Assembly (NCBI GenBank): GCA_003388555.1
Contig: QQVD01000018.1
Coordinates: 65,274-99,644 of the forward strand
DNA from: Acidobacteriota bacterium
GTDB taxonomy: Bacteria > Acidobacteriota > Thermoanaerobaculia > Multivoradales > Multivoraceae
DNA: 34,371 bases
Direction: 5' to 3'
The position numbers and the translations under genes are program-made. This document shows positions 8,698 to 16,569 of this stretch, piece after piece. Within the stretch, counting starts at the first letter, position 1; the number at the start of each line of letters is the position of its first letter. Under the pieces are notes generated by a model that was not told where the DNA came from, did not search any database, and worked only from the letters and a program-made list of their open reading frames with translations.

Positions 8698-9722
8698 TTG
8701 CGCCGGCCCCTCGGCTTCGGCTTGGGCTTGGGTTTGGGCTTGGACCTCGGCTTGGAGCTCGGATTGGGCTTCGGCCTCCTGCCGCCGCCGGAGCCCCCGG
8801 GCCCCGGCCCCTTCGGCTTCGATCCGCCGCCGCGGCGGCTGCCAACGCGTCCGCGCCGGCCTTCCTCGTCGCCCGCGCCGGCGTCGGCCCTGCTCCTTCG
8901 ACCCGGCCTGGCGACGGCGCTCGTCGCCTGCCCGCGACCCGACCGCGGCGCCGAACCGACCTGGAGCGTGCGCTCGAGCGCCGCGATCTCCTCAGGCCCG
9001 AGCTCGCGCAGCCCACCGAGCGGCAGACCGTGGAGCTTGATCGGCCCGATCTGGGTGCGCCGCAGGCGCTGCACGGGGTGACCGATGCGCTGGAACATCT
9101 CGCGGATCTGGCGGGTCTTGCCCTCGGCCAGGCGCACCCGCCACCAGGTGTTGCTCACCTCCCGATCCGCGCGCTTGGGCCCCGGCGGGATGCGCCGCTC
9201 GATCTCGACCGGAGCCAGTTGACGTCCGTGCAGGCGGAAACCCGAGCGCAGCCGGTCGAGCGCCGCTTCGGCGGGATGTCCCTTGACCTTGACCTCGTAG
9301 AGCTTGCGGCAGCCGTAGCGCGGGTGCCCGACACGTTGGGCGAGGTCGCCGTCCGTGGTGAGCAGGAGCAACCCCTCGGTGGCGAAGTCGAGACGCCCGA
9401 TCGGGAAGAGCCCCTTGCGCAGTCGCGGCGGCACCAGGTCGAGCACGGTGCGCCGTCCCTCGGGGTCCGAGAGAGTCGTGACCACCCCGGTCGGCTTGTT
9501 GAGCGCCAGAGTCCGGTACGTGGAGGGCAGCTGCAGCAGCTTGCCATCCACCTTGACTGCGTCGTGGCGGAGGTCGGCGCGTTGCCCGAGCTCGGCGACC
9601 TGCCCGTTCACCGTCACGCGGCCGGCTTGGATCATCGTCTCGGCGGCTCGTCGCGAGGCGATCCCGGCGCGCGAGATGAGCTTCTGCAGCCGCTCGCCGT
9701 CGTGGTCGGTACCGCCGCTCAT
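8694..9722 (-). CDS. rluB: 23S rRNA pseudouridine synthase, RluB type, with basic Lys-Pro tail
   Basis: Members of this RsuA/RluB family isomerise a uridine in rRNA, for RluB position 2605 (E. coli numbering) of 23S rRNA. An S4 RNA-binding domain lies at residues 8-60 (RLQKLISRAGIASRR). The catalytic motif GRLDFATEGLLLLT has Asp112, and the family motif KTRQIREMF lies further on. The catalytic fold ends near residue 250. A low-complexity tail of about 90 residues follows, rich in Arg, Gly and Pro and ending in repeated Lys-Pro pairs, which may strengthen rRNA binding. The ATG overlaps the scpB stop by 4 nt (ATGA), and its own stop overlaps the cmk start. RsuA/RluE-type specificity cannot be excluded, but the scpB linkage favours RluB. 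Confidence 0.93.
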   Translation of the reverse strand: MSGGTDHDGERLQKLISRAGIASRRAAETMIQAGRVTVNGQVAELGQRADLRHDAVKVDGKLLQLPSTYRTLALNKPTGVVTTLSDPEGRRTVLDLVPPRLRKGLFPIGRLDFATEGLLLLTTDGDLAQRVGHPRYGCRKLYEVKVKGHPAEAALDRLRSGFRLHGRQLAPVEIERRIPPGPKRADREVSNTWWRVRLAEGKTRQIREMFQRIGHPVQRLRRTQIGPIKLHGLPLGGLRELGPEEIAALERTLQVGSAPRSGRGQATSAVARPGRRSRADAGAGDEEGRRGRVGSRRGGGSKPKGPGPGGSGGGRRPKPNPSSKPRSKPKPKPKPKPRGRRK

Positions 9723-10576
9723 CGCTCCTCCTCCTGCCCTTCACCCGTGCCCTCGGGGCCGTGACCGTCGGCTGGCGCGTCGGCCTCGCCGAAGGCTGCC
9801 GCATCTCGCCCTGCGAACCCCGAAACGCCGACTACCCGCCGGCCCGGCCCGGGCCAGGTCTCGTCGCCCGAGTCGCGCGAGTCGCCCGAGTCGCCGTCAG
9901 GCGCCCCGGCCTCCTCGTCGTCGCTCTCGCCCGCATCAGCCTCCCGCTCCTCCAGCAGTGCCAGCTGACGCAGCACCTCCTCCTCGCGATCGGCCGGCTT
10001 CTCGACGCCGTCGCCGGCGAAGTCCCCGTCGCCAAGGAACGCCTCCTCGAACTCCTCGAGCGGCGGCAGGTCGTCGAGCGAATGCAGACCGAAGTGCAGC
10101 AGGAAATCACGGGTCGTGGCATAGAGGAAGGGCTTGCCGACCACGTCCTTGCGTCCGGAGATGCGGATCAGGCGCTTCTCGAGCAGGGTCTTGAGCACCC
10201 CGGCGCTGTTCTTTCCGCGCACCTCCTGGATCTCCGGCGCGGTGATCGGCTGCCGGTAGGCCACGGTGGCGAGGGTCTCGAGCGCCGCCATCGACAGACG
10301 GTTCGACTGGTTGGCATCGAAGAACTTGCGCAGGTACGGATTGAGCTCCGGCCGGGTGACCAGCCGGTAGCCACCGCCCGCCTCGTCCAGCATCACACCG
10401 CGGCCGCGATCCGACTGGCCGTCGCGGTAGCGCTGGATCACGGCCGCCAGCCCGCGCCGCGCGGTCTCCCTGTCGGGCTCTTCGAACAGCTCGAGCAGTC
10501 GCGACTCGGGCACCGGCTCCGAGGCGACGAAGAGCACCGCCTCCACCACCGCCTCGATCTCGTGCTGCTCGCTCAC
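9719..10576 (-). CDS. scpB: Segregation and condensation protein B
   Basis: ScpB is a kleisin-associated winged-helix protein that forms the SMC-ScpA-ScpB condensin, which compacts and separates sister chromosomes on the nucleoid. Two winged-helix domains cover about residues 1-165. Family landmarks are VEAVLFVASEPV at the N-terminus and TLATVAYRQPITAPEIQEVRG, followed by GRKDVVGKPFLYATT. The final 110 residues are an acidic, probably disordered extension with a short Asp-Ser-Gly/Arg repeat (9-nt DNA repeat near 9870-9895); typical ScpB proteins are about 190 residues. The start is GTG at 10576, overlapping the scpA stop (GTGA). It ends in a 4-nt overlap with the pseudouridine synthase, as in a coupled operon. 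Confidence 0.95.
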   Translation of the reverse strand: MSEQHEIEAVVEAVLFVASEPVPESRLLELFEEPDRETARRGLAAVIQRYRDGQSDRGRGVMLDEAGGGYRLVTRPELNPYLRKFFDANQSNRLSMAALETLATVAYRQPITAPEIQEVRGKNSAGVLKTLLEKRLIRISGRKDVVGKPFLYATTRDFLLHFGLHSLDDLPPLEEFEEAFLGDGDFAGDGVEKPADREEEVLRQLALLEEREADAGESDDEEAGAPDGDSGDSRDSGDETWPGPGRRVVGVSGFAGRDAAAFGEADAPADGHGPEGTGEGQEEER

Positions 10577-11631
10577 GACGAGACCGCCTCCAGCTCGAGT
10601 GCGGTGACCTCGCGCTCGGTGCGCACCAGACCGATGCCACCTCCGGGGAGGATCGTCAGGTCGATCAGCTGCAGCTTGCCCATTTCGAGCACCGCGAGGA
10701 AGGCTGCGATCGCCTCGGCGCGACAGGAGAGCGCCAGCAGATCGTCGACGAGGTCGAGCGGGCGCGCCCGATCGAGCAGGCCGAGCAGGCGCTCGATCTG
10801 GTCACGCACCGAGAACGACTCGCCGCGTAGCGACAGGGGGGCCGGGTGCTCGCGCTCGTAGCGCTCGAGCACGCCGCGGAAGACCTTCAGCAGGTCGAAC
10901 AGGCTGACGTTGCCGATGTCGATCTCCCCGACCTCGGCCTCGTCGAACCCGAGGTCGAGCGGCTGCCTGGCCCGCGTCCACAGCCCCGAACGCACGCTCG
11001 AAACCTCCGCCAGGCTCTCGGCGACCTCGCGGATGCGACGGTACTCGAGCAGCCTCTGGACCAGCTCCTGACGCGGGTCCTCCGGTTCGGGCTCCCCCGG
11101 TTCGACCTTGGGCTGCGGCAGCAGCAGGCGCGACTTGAGCTGGATCAACACGGCCGCTTCGTAGATGTACTCGCCGGCGACGTCGAGGTCGAGCTCCTCC
11201 ATCAGGTCGAGATACTCGTGGTACTGGTCGCAGATCAGCGCCACGGGGATGTCCGTGATCTCGACCTCGTTGATGCGGATCAGGTGCAGCAGGAGATCGA
11301 GGGGACCTTCGAAGACCGGCACCCGCACCCGCCACGATTCGGGTAGCAGGCCCTTGTGGCGCTGGCGGTGCCTGTCGTAGACGGTGGCGAAGCGTGGGCT
11401 CACTCCCGCCTGCTCGACCTCCGATCCGCCGTCGGGCTCCCCGTCGGGAAGCGGATCGACGAGCGCTCCCTCGTCGTCGACGGAGGGAGCGCCGGAACCT
11501 CCGCGGCGGGAGTCGGTCTCGCGGTCGTCCTGCGGTTGCACGGCTCGGCTCTCGGAGTTGGGGGCGGATGGCGGTCGGCGACGGATTCGGCGGCGCGAGT
11601 CGGTGCCGACCGGCCGGCTCGCGTGCTGCAA
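10573..11631 (-). CDS. scpA: Segregation and condensation protein A (kleisin)
   Basis: ScpA is the kleisin that bridges the two SMC heads and binds ScpB. The conserved start of the fold is VPVFEGPLDLLLHLIRINEVEI (split here only by rough position, residues about 104-125). IPVALICDQY and AAVLIQLKSRLLLP follow in the ScpB-binding region, and a C-terminal winged helix has the LEMGKLQLIDL segment. About 75 N-terminal residues ahead of the fold are Asp/Gly/Ser-rich and look disordered. The longest reading starts at TTG 11631. In-frame GTG codons further in, including one before SPRFATVYD preceded by GGAGG and GGCGGGA, are credible alternatives that would remove most of this extension. It is the first gene of the overlapping scpA-scpB-rluB-cmk set. 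Confidence 0.93.
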   Translation of the reverse strand: MQHASRPVGTDSRRRIRRRPPSAPNSESRAVQPQDDRETDSRRGGSGAPSVDDEGALVDPLPDGEPDGGSEVEQAGVSPRFATVYDRHRQRHKGLLPESWRVRVPVFEGPLDLLLHLIRINEVEITDIPVALICDQYHEYLDLMEELDLDVAGEYIYEAAVLIQLKSRLLLPQPKVEPGEPEPEDPRQELVQRLLEYRRIREVAESLAEVSSVRSGLWTRARQPLDLGFDEAEVGEIDIGNVSLFDLLKVFRGVLERYEREHPAPLSLRGESFSVRDQIERLLGLLDRARPLDLVDDLLALSCRAEAIAAFLAVLEMGKLQLIDLTILPGGGIGLVRTEREVTALELEAVSS

Positions 11632-11743
11632 CGCTATCCGACGACCTCGCTCGAGCGGCGGCGGAGCCTACACCAGGCCTTGCTCGCCGGCGCCACCGTG
11701 GAACTGCACTCGGCCCGCTCCGGCGACCGCGGCGCCGCCACGA

Positions 11744-12157
11744 TCAGCGGTCGTCGCCGCCGAACCACTGCCCGCGGCGGCGCAGGAACCAGGACCAGGT
11801 GGCGATCGCAGTCGCCAGGGCGATCCAGCCGAGCAGCCGATGGCCAGCCACCCGGTCGAGCTCCTCCCAGGCGAGGAATCCCCAGGCCGACGCCGCGATC
11901 AACACGGCGCAGGAGAGGAGCCCGAGGAGGAGGTCGAGGCGACCCGCCCTCCAGCCGTTGGCTAGGACGCTGAAGAAGCCGAACCACGAAGCGGTCAGCA
12001 GCACCGCCCAGGCGGCGAGCGAGCCCGTGGCCATGTGCAGCAGCGGCAGCCCGCTGCTGCGGTCGACGAGGTGACCGGTCCACAGGGCCAGCACCACGAC
12101 CACGAGCGCCGAGCAGCCCAGCCACCAGACGATGGCGATGCGTGTGGAGTGCTTCAT
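11744..12157 (-). CDS. Four-helix integral membrane protein of unknown function
   Basis: This 137-residue protein has four clear hydrophobic helices at about 8-31, 38-66, 74-97 and 105-127, a short N-terminus and an Arg-rich C-terminal end (RRRGQW). I do not recognise a family. His29, His41 and His106 lie at or near helix ends in contexts such as TGHL and LLHMATG, which loosely resemble b-type heme proteins of the DUF4405/cytochrome b561 kind, but this is weak. It lies between a glycosyltransferase gene (99 nt upstream) and scpA (112 nt downstream), both on the same strand. Neither gap contains a convincing promoter or terminator. The ATG at 12157 is the first start and has no good Shine-Dalgarno. 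Confidence 0.75.
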   Translation of the reverse strand: MKHSTRIAIVWWLGCSALVVVVLALWTGHLVDRSSGLPLLHMATGSLAAWAVLLTASWFGFFSVLANGWRAGRLDLLLGLLSCAVLIAASAWGFLAWEELDRVAGHRLLGWIALATAIATWSWFLRRRGQWFGGDDR

Positions 12158-12256
12158 CTTTGGCTGGGCGTGCGCCGGGACCGGGGAGGTCTGCTGGCGT
12201 TCTGCGCCGACCTCGCGACCGCGCGAACCCAGGCCCCCCGGGGATCCCGGAGCTCC

Positions 12257-13489
12257 TCAGTCCCGTGGCGGGTCGGCGAGAGCGGCGAGCCAGCAGTCTA
12301 CAGCCGCCTGCGGCCGGAAGCGGTCGTCGAGCCGGGACCTGCCGGCACGCCCCCTGCGCTCCGCCTCGACCGGGTCGGCGAGCACCGCACGCAGCGCCGC
12401 CGCCAGCTGCGACGGACTCTCCGGGGCGACCAGCCAGCCGGTCTCACCGTCGACGACCACCTCCGGTATGCCGCTGACGCTCGAAGCGACCACTGGACGA
12501 GCGCACTCCATCGCCTCGAGCACCACCAGCGGCATGCCCTCGTAGGTCGACGGCACCACCACGGCGATCGCCTCGGCGAGTCGCTGGTGGACCTCATCGG
12601 CGGAGCCGCGGCCGAGCAGGCGGACACGCTCGGTCAGCCCGAGGCGTTCAATCCTGGTCGCGATCTCGCGACGGCGTTCGCCGTCGCCGAGCACGTCGAG
12701 GCGCGCCTCGGGGACTTCGTTCAGCGCCGCCAGCAACACCTCGACGCCCTTGCGGATGCGCAGGCGCCCGACGAAGAGGAAGCGACCCGCTGAGCTCTCT
12801 CGGTCTTCCCGGCTCTCTCGGCCCTCTCGGCTGCTGCCGCGCCGCAGGGCCGCCGCCGCGTCTCGAACCGCCTGCGGCGCGCGCGTGTTGGGCACCACGT
12901 GCACGTTGCGCGCGCCGTAGTCTCTGCGCACTTCGCGGGCGGTCTGCTGCGACGGCACCAGCACCCGATCGGCGCAGCGGGCGGTGATCCAGCCGAGCAC
13001 CGTCAGCAGCGGTGCCCGCAGCCACCGGAAGGCCCGCTCGGCGCCGGTGGGTCGCGCCAGCACCGCGCCGGAGTCGCCGTCCCGCAGCGTCCTCACGGCA
13101 CGGAACTCCTCGACGTAGGTCACCTGCTGCAGCGCCACCAGCCAGACGGGCCACCTGGCGCCACGGCCGGTCCTCCGCGCCAGGCCGCGCAGCAGGCGGA
13201 CGGCGAGGATCAGCAGGCCACCGTCGCTCTCGTGTACCTGCAGGACGTCGAAGGTGCCGCCGCGAAGCAGTCTCAGTGCCGGCCACACCACGGTGAGCGG
13301 GAAGAGCAGCTTGGGGCCGCGGGCGCCGCCGGCTCCGCGCCCCAGCATCTCCACCCGCAGCCCGCGCGAGCGCAGCCCGGAAGCCAGCTGGACCACCTGC
13401 TCGCCCGCGCCGGACAGGTCGAAGGGCGGCAGGGTGTTGCTGACCATGAGTACCGCGGAGGGCGGCGGGCGCACAGGGGGCTCCGACAC
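12257..13489 (-). CDS. GT4-family glycosyltransferase (GT-B fold)
   Basis: This is a retaining nucleotide-sugar glycosyltransferase of 410 residues. The N-terminal Rossmann half opens with LMVSNTLPPFDLSGAGEQV, whose glycine-rich loop is typical of GT4. The C-terminal half contains FVGRLRIRKGVEVLLAAL and the E-x7-E motif in STYEGMPLVVLEAME (Glu317 and Glu325), then GIPEVVVDGETGWLV, which contacts the donor sugar nucleotide. The acceptor is unknown; a surface polysaccharide or glycolipid is likely. The start is GTG at 13489, 4 nt after the recG stop, with GGGAG 9 nt upstream inside recG. The reading frame extends further upstream but only as an overlap of recG. A short Arg-Glu-Ser repeat near residue 225 links the two halves. 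The gene belongs to no visible polysaccharide cluster. Confidence 0.9.
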   Translation of the reverse strand: MSEPPVRPPPSAVLMVSNTLPPFDLSGAGEQVVQLASGLRSRGLRVEMLGRGAGGARGPKLLFPLTVVWPALRLLRGGTFDVLQVHESDGGLLILAVRLLRGLARRTGRGARWPVWLVALQQVTYVEEFRAVRTLRDGDSGAVLARPTGAERAFRWLRAPLLTVLGWITARCADRVLVPSQQTAREVRRDYGARNVHVVPNTRAPQAVRDAAAALRRGSSREGRESREDRESSAGRFLFVGRLRIRKGVEVLLAALNEVPEARLDVLGDGERRREIATRIERLGLTERVRLLGRGSADEVHQRLAEAIAVVVPSTYEGMPLVVLEAMECARPVVASSVSGIPEVVVDGETGWLVAPESPSQLAAALRAVLADPVEAERRGRAGRSRLDDRFRPQAAVDCWLAALADPPRD

Positions 13490-13493
13490 CGGC

Positions 13494-15704
13494 CTAGGCT
13501 CCCTGCCCGAAGCCGATGGCGTCGGCGTCGACGCCGAACGCGGCCAGCAGCTCCGCCCTCGCTGCGGCATCGCGGCCGTTCCACAGCTGCTCGGCGACCT
13601 CGCGCGCGACGGTGAGCAGCTGCGCATCCCGCAGCGAGCCGAGCAGCCGCGCGTCCGCCGATCCCGACTGACGCGCCCCGAGCAGCTCGCCCGGTCCACG
13701 CAGGCGCAGGTCGAGCTCGGCGAGGGCGAACCCGTCGGCATGGTCGCGGAAGGCAGCCAGGCGGTGTGTGGCGAGCTCGGTCGACGGCGCCGCCAGTACC
13801 AGACAGCGCGAAGGCCGGCTGCCGCGACCGACCCGCCCGCGCAGCTGATGCAGCTGGGCCAGACCGAAACGCTCACCTCCCTCGATGACGAGGATCGAGG
13901 CGTTGGGCACGTCGACTCCGACCTCGATCACCGTGGTCGCCAGCAGGCAGTCGATCTCGCCGTTGCGGAAGCGGTCGAGGGTCGACTGGCGCTCGGCGCT
14001 CGCCGTTTCGCCGGTGACCACCGCGCACCGGTGCGGCGAGAGCCGCTGACGGTAGAGCTCTGCCAGGGACTCCAGGGACGGCATCGGCCCTCCGGCAGGC
14101 GCCGCGACGCCGTCGTGCTCGCCGGTCTCCTCCGTCTCGGACCGGTCACGGATCCGCGGGAAGACCACGTAGCCCTGACCTCCCGCGGCGAGCTCCTCGC
14201 ACAGGGTGGCGATCGCCCGCCCGCGCTGCTTCGGCCCGAGCAGGTCGGTCCGCACCGGCCGCCGCCCGCTGGGCAGCTCGTCGATGACGCTGAGGTCGAG
14301 GTCGCCGTAGAGGAGGAGCGCCAGCGACCTCGGGATCGGCGTCGCGGTGAGGATCAGCACATCGGGACGCTCGCCGCGAGCCACCATGCGCTCGCGCTGC
14401 TCGACGCCGAAGCGGTGCTGCTCGTCGATCACCACGAGGGCCGGCCGGTGCAGCCGCACCGACTCGCTGAGCAGTGCATGGGTGCCGACCACCACGCGCG
14501 GAGAGCTCGCCAGCGACAGGTCGCGGTCGACGTCACCGGACTCGGAGGTCACCAGAGCGACCCGTTGCCGTCCGGCGAAGAGCCGACGCAGCTCCGAGGC
14601 GTGCTGCTCGGCGAGCAGCTCGGTCGGGGCCAGGAAGACGGTCTGGTGGCCCGATTCGGCAGCGATCAGCGCCGCCAGCGCCGCCACCACCGTCTTGCCG
14701 CAGCCGACGTCGCCCTGCACCAGGCGCATCATCGGATGCGGCGAGGTCATGTCGTCGGCGATCTCCCGCACCACCCTCTTCTGCGCCGCCGTGAGCTCGA
14801 AGTCGAGCATCTCCCGGGCGCGTTGGCGCACGTCGCCGTCGATGCGGTAGCGAAGGCCCCGTGGCGCCGCCCGGTCGCGGACCGCGCGCCGGGCGGCGAT
14901 TCCCAGCTGCAGGCCGACGAGCTGATCGAGCGCGATCCGCCGGTGTGCCGGCGATCGGCCTTCGTCGAGGGCGGCGATGCACTCGCTCGTCGCATCGACG
15001 GGAGGGCGGTGCAGCTGCAGCAGCGCCTGCAGGCGCGACGGCAGCCGGTGTCGGTCGCGGATGCTGCGCGGGATCGGATCCGATGCCTCGAGGTCCGCTC
15101 CGCCCGAGGTCGCTTCGACCAGACCATCGACCGCCGCCTGGGCGAGACGCCGCAGTGCCGACGGCGCCAGCTCGCCGCGGCGCGGGTACTCGAGGAGGAC
15201 GTTGGTCGCCCCGGCCTCCGCACGCCCGACGCGGCGGCCCGCTGCCGCGCCGGATCCGACGGCTGGCGTCGTGCCGGCGGGGGCGGATTTCCTCTCCAGG
15301 AACGTGGAGTTCTCCAGTCGCAGCGCGCCGCGGCGCTCGACCACGCTGCCGTGCAGCAGCACCGTCTGGCCGTCGCGCAGACTCCTCGCCAGATAGGGCT
15401 GGTTGAACCAGACGCACGCGAGCCGGCCTTCGGGACCGCGCAGCTCGGCCCGCACGATGCGCAGAGACCGCCTGCGGGTCGGAACCCGGGAGATGCCGTG
15501 CAGGGTGCCGCGCACCGTCACCTCTTCGCCGACCAGCTCGCCGACGCGATCGAGCGGCGTCGTGTCGGAGACGTCGACGTAGCGCCGCGGCAGGATCTGG
15601 AGCAAGTCCACGATCCTCCGCACGCCGATCTCCGCCAACCTCTCAGCGGTCTTCGGTCCCACGCCGCGCAGTCGCAGGACCGACGTCGCCAGCCCGCCGC
15701 TCAC
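13494..15704 (-). CDS. recG: ATP-dependent DNA helicase RecG
   Basis: RecG is a double-stranded DNA translocase that remodels stalled replication forks and branched recombination intermediates. The 736-residue protein has the N-terminal helix-hairpin and wedge (OB-fold) region (VGPKTAERLAEIGV, then residues about 60-135 for the wedge), a variable linker and the helicase core. Walker A is GDVGCGKT (331-338), the DEAD-like box is IDEQHRFG, and motif III is LTATPIPRSLAL. ATTVIEVGVDVPNA and QLHQLRGRVGRG in the second RecA lobe follow. The TRG-like C-terminal segment is ADGFALAELDLRLRGPGELLG. The start is GTG at 15704. A strong Shine-Dalgarno lies too far upstream for it but fits a six-codon ORF that overlaps the start (see findings). 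Confidence 0.97.
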   Translation of the reverse strand: MSGGLATSVLRLRGVGPKTAERLAEIGVRRIVDLLQILPRRYVDVSDTTPLDRVGELVGEEVTVRGTLHGISRVPTRRRSLRIVRAELRGPEGRLACVWFNQPYLARSLRDGQTVLLHGSVVERRGALRLENSTFLERKSAPAGTTPAVGSGAAAGRRVGRAEAGATNVLLEYPRRGELAPSALRRLAQAAVDGLVEATSGGADLEASDPIPRSIRDRHRLPSRLQALLQLHRPPVDATSECIAALDEGRSPAHRRIALDQLVGLQLGIAARRAVRDRAAPRGLRYRIDGDVRQRAREMLDFELTAAQKRVVREIADDMTSPHPMMRLVQGDVGCGKTVVAALAALIAAESGHQTVFLAPTELLAEQHASELRRLFAGRQRVALVTSESGDVDRDLSLASSPRVVVGTHALLSESVRLHRPALVVIDEQHRFGVEQRERMVARGERPDVLILTATPIPRSLALLLYGDLDLSVIDELPSGRRPVRTDLLGPKQRGRAIATLCEELAAGGQGYVVFPRIRDRSETEETGEHDGVAAPAGGPMPSLESLAELYRQRLSPHRCAVVTGETASAERQSTLDRFRNGEIDCLLATTVIEVGVDVPNASILVIEGGERFGLAQLHQLRGRVGRGSRPSRCLVLAAPSTELATHRLAAFRDHADGFALAELDLRLRGPGELLGARQSGSADARLLGSLRDAQLLTVAREVAEQLWNGRDAAARAELLAAFGVDADAIGFGQGA

Positions 15705-15721
15705 GCTCGCGCGCTCACCAT
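15701..15721 (-). other. Possible six-codon upstream ORF coupled to recG
   Basis: ATG at 15721 opens a reading frame MVSARA whose TGA overlaps the recG GTG (GTGA). GGAGG lies 8 nt upstream of this ATG, whereas it is 25 nt from the recG start. Reinitiation from this mini-ORF is one explanation of how recG is translated. Confidence 0.3.
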
Positions 15722-15774
15722 CCGGCGCGCCTCCTACGCCACCTGTCCGAGTGCATCGTCCGGAGCCGCCGCGC

Positions 15775-16563
15775 CTACTCGCCGAAGCGCATACGCACCA
15801 GTCCGAACTGCAGCTCGTCGCCGAGTGCGAACTCGAACGGCACTCCGGTCTCCAGTTTGGAACCGTTGACGAAGGTGCCGTTGGTGGTGCCGATCTCCTC
15901 GGTGAGGAAGTACTTCGCGCCGCGGCGGTAGATCTTGGCGTGGCGCCGCGAGGTCGAGCGTTGGGTGTCGACCTCGCTGAGATCGATGTCGGGGTGGATT
16001 CCGGTCACCGGGTCGTGGCGCCCGATGGTGCTCTCCGAGCCGGCCGAGAGGTGGAACTCGATCCCGGTGTCCTCGTGCACCAGCTTCTGGCGCGCCGTCT
16101 TGCGCGCGTCGACCTGCGGCAGCGATCCGACCAGCTCGAGCGGTCGATCGTCCTGGACGCCGTGCATCGTCTGCAGGAGATCGTCGGTCTCGCGCAGGCG
16201 ACGCGAGAGCTTGCGCATCATGCGCACCGCGATCTCGGGGTTGTTGCGCAGCATCTGATCGAACGTCGAACCGTTGATCTGGATGCAGCGGCTCTCGGTC
16301 AGCGCTCGCGCCGAAGCGGTACGCGGCAGGTCCTCGAGCAGAGCCATCTCGCCGAAGAAGTCACCCTTCTCGAACACCGCGAGCTGGGTCTCCTGTCCAT
16401 CGAGGACCTTGAGGACCTCGATCTGCCCCTCCTGCAGGATGTACATCTCGGTGCCGAGATCGCCCTCGCGAAAGAGGAACTCTCCGGCCGCGAACTCGAC
16501 CGTGAACTGCTCGGTGGAGTGAGATCTCGCGTTCGAGTTGCCGGTCTTGAAGACGGTCTTCAT
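15775..16563 (-). CDS. Cyclic-nucleotide-binding domain plus FHA domain protein
   Basis: This 262-residue soluble protein joins two sensor domains and lacks the HTH of CRP-type regulators. Residues about 18-135 form a cNMP-binding beta-barrel (AGEFLFREGDLGTEMYILQEG, then the phosphate-cassette-like FGEMALLEDLPRTASARA, where the Arg sits in its usual place). Residues about 178-260 form an intact FHA domain with IGRHDP, STSRRHAKI and NGTFVNGSKL, so phosphothreonine binding is expected. It may pass a cyclic-nucleotide signal to a Thr-phosphorylated partner; no Ser/Thr kinase gene lies in this window. The ATG at 16563 is 6 nt after the ldcA-like stop, so co-transcription with the peptidase is likely. 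Proteins of this type are frequent in Acidobacteriota, Myxococcota and Cyanobacteria. Confidence 0.9.
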   Translation of the reverse strand: MKTVFKTGNSNARSHSTEQFTVEFAAGEFLFREGDLGTEMYILQEGQIEVLKVLDGQETQLAVFEKGDFFGEMALLEDLPRTASARALTESRCIQINGSTFDQMLRNNPEIAVRMMRKLSRRLRETDDLLQTMHGVQDDRPLELVGSLPQVDARKTARQKLVHEDTGIEFHLSAGSESTIGRHDPVTGIHPDIDLSEVDTQRSTSRRHAKIYRRGAKYFLTEEIGTTNGTFVNGSKLETGVPFEFALGDELQFGLVRMRFGE

Positions 16564-16569
16564 CGTCCG

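Noticed and set aside
12230-12256. Palindrome GGGATCCC near the glycosyltransferase stop as a terminator
   Set aside because: The symmetry covers only 8 bp with no loop and no U-run, so it is unlikely to be a terminator.
13490-13876. N-terminal extension of the glycosyltransferase frame
   Set aside because: It overlaps the recG coding region, has Ser/Arg/Cys-rich shadow composition, and a GTG with Shine-Dalgarno exists at 13489.
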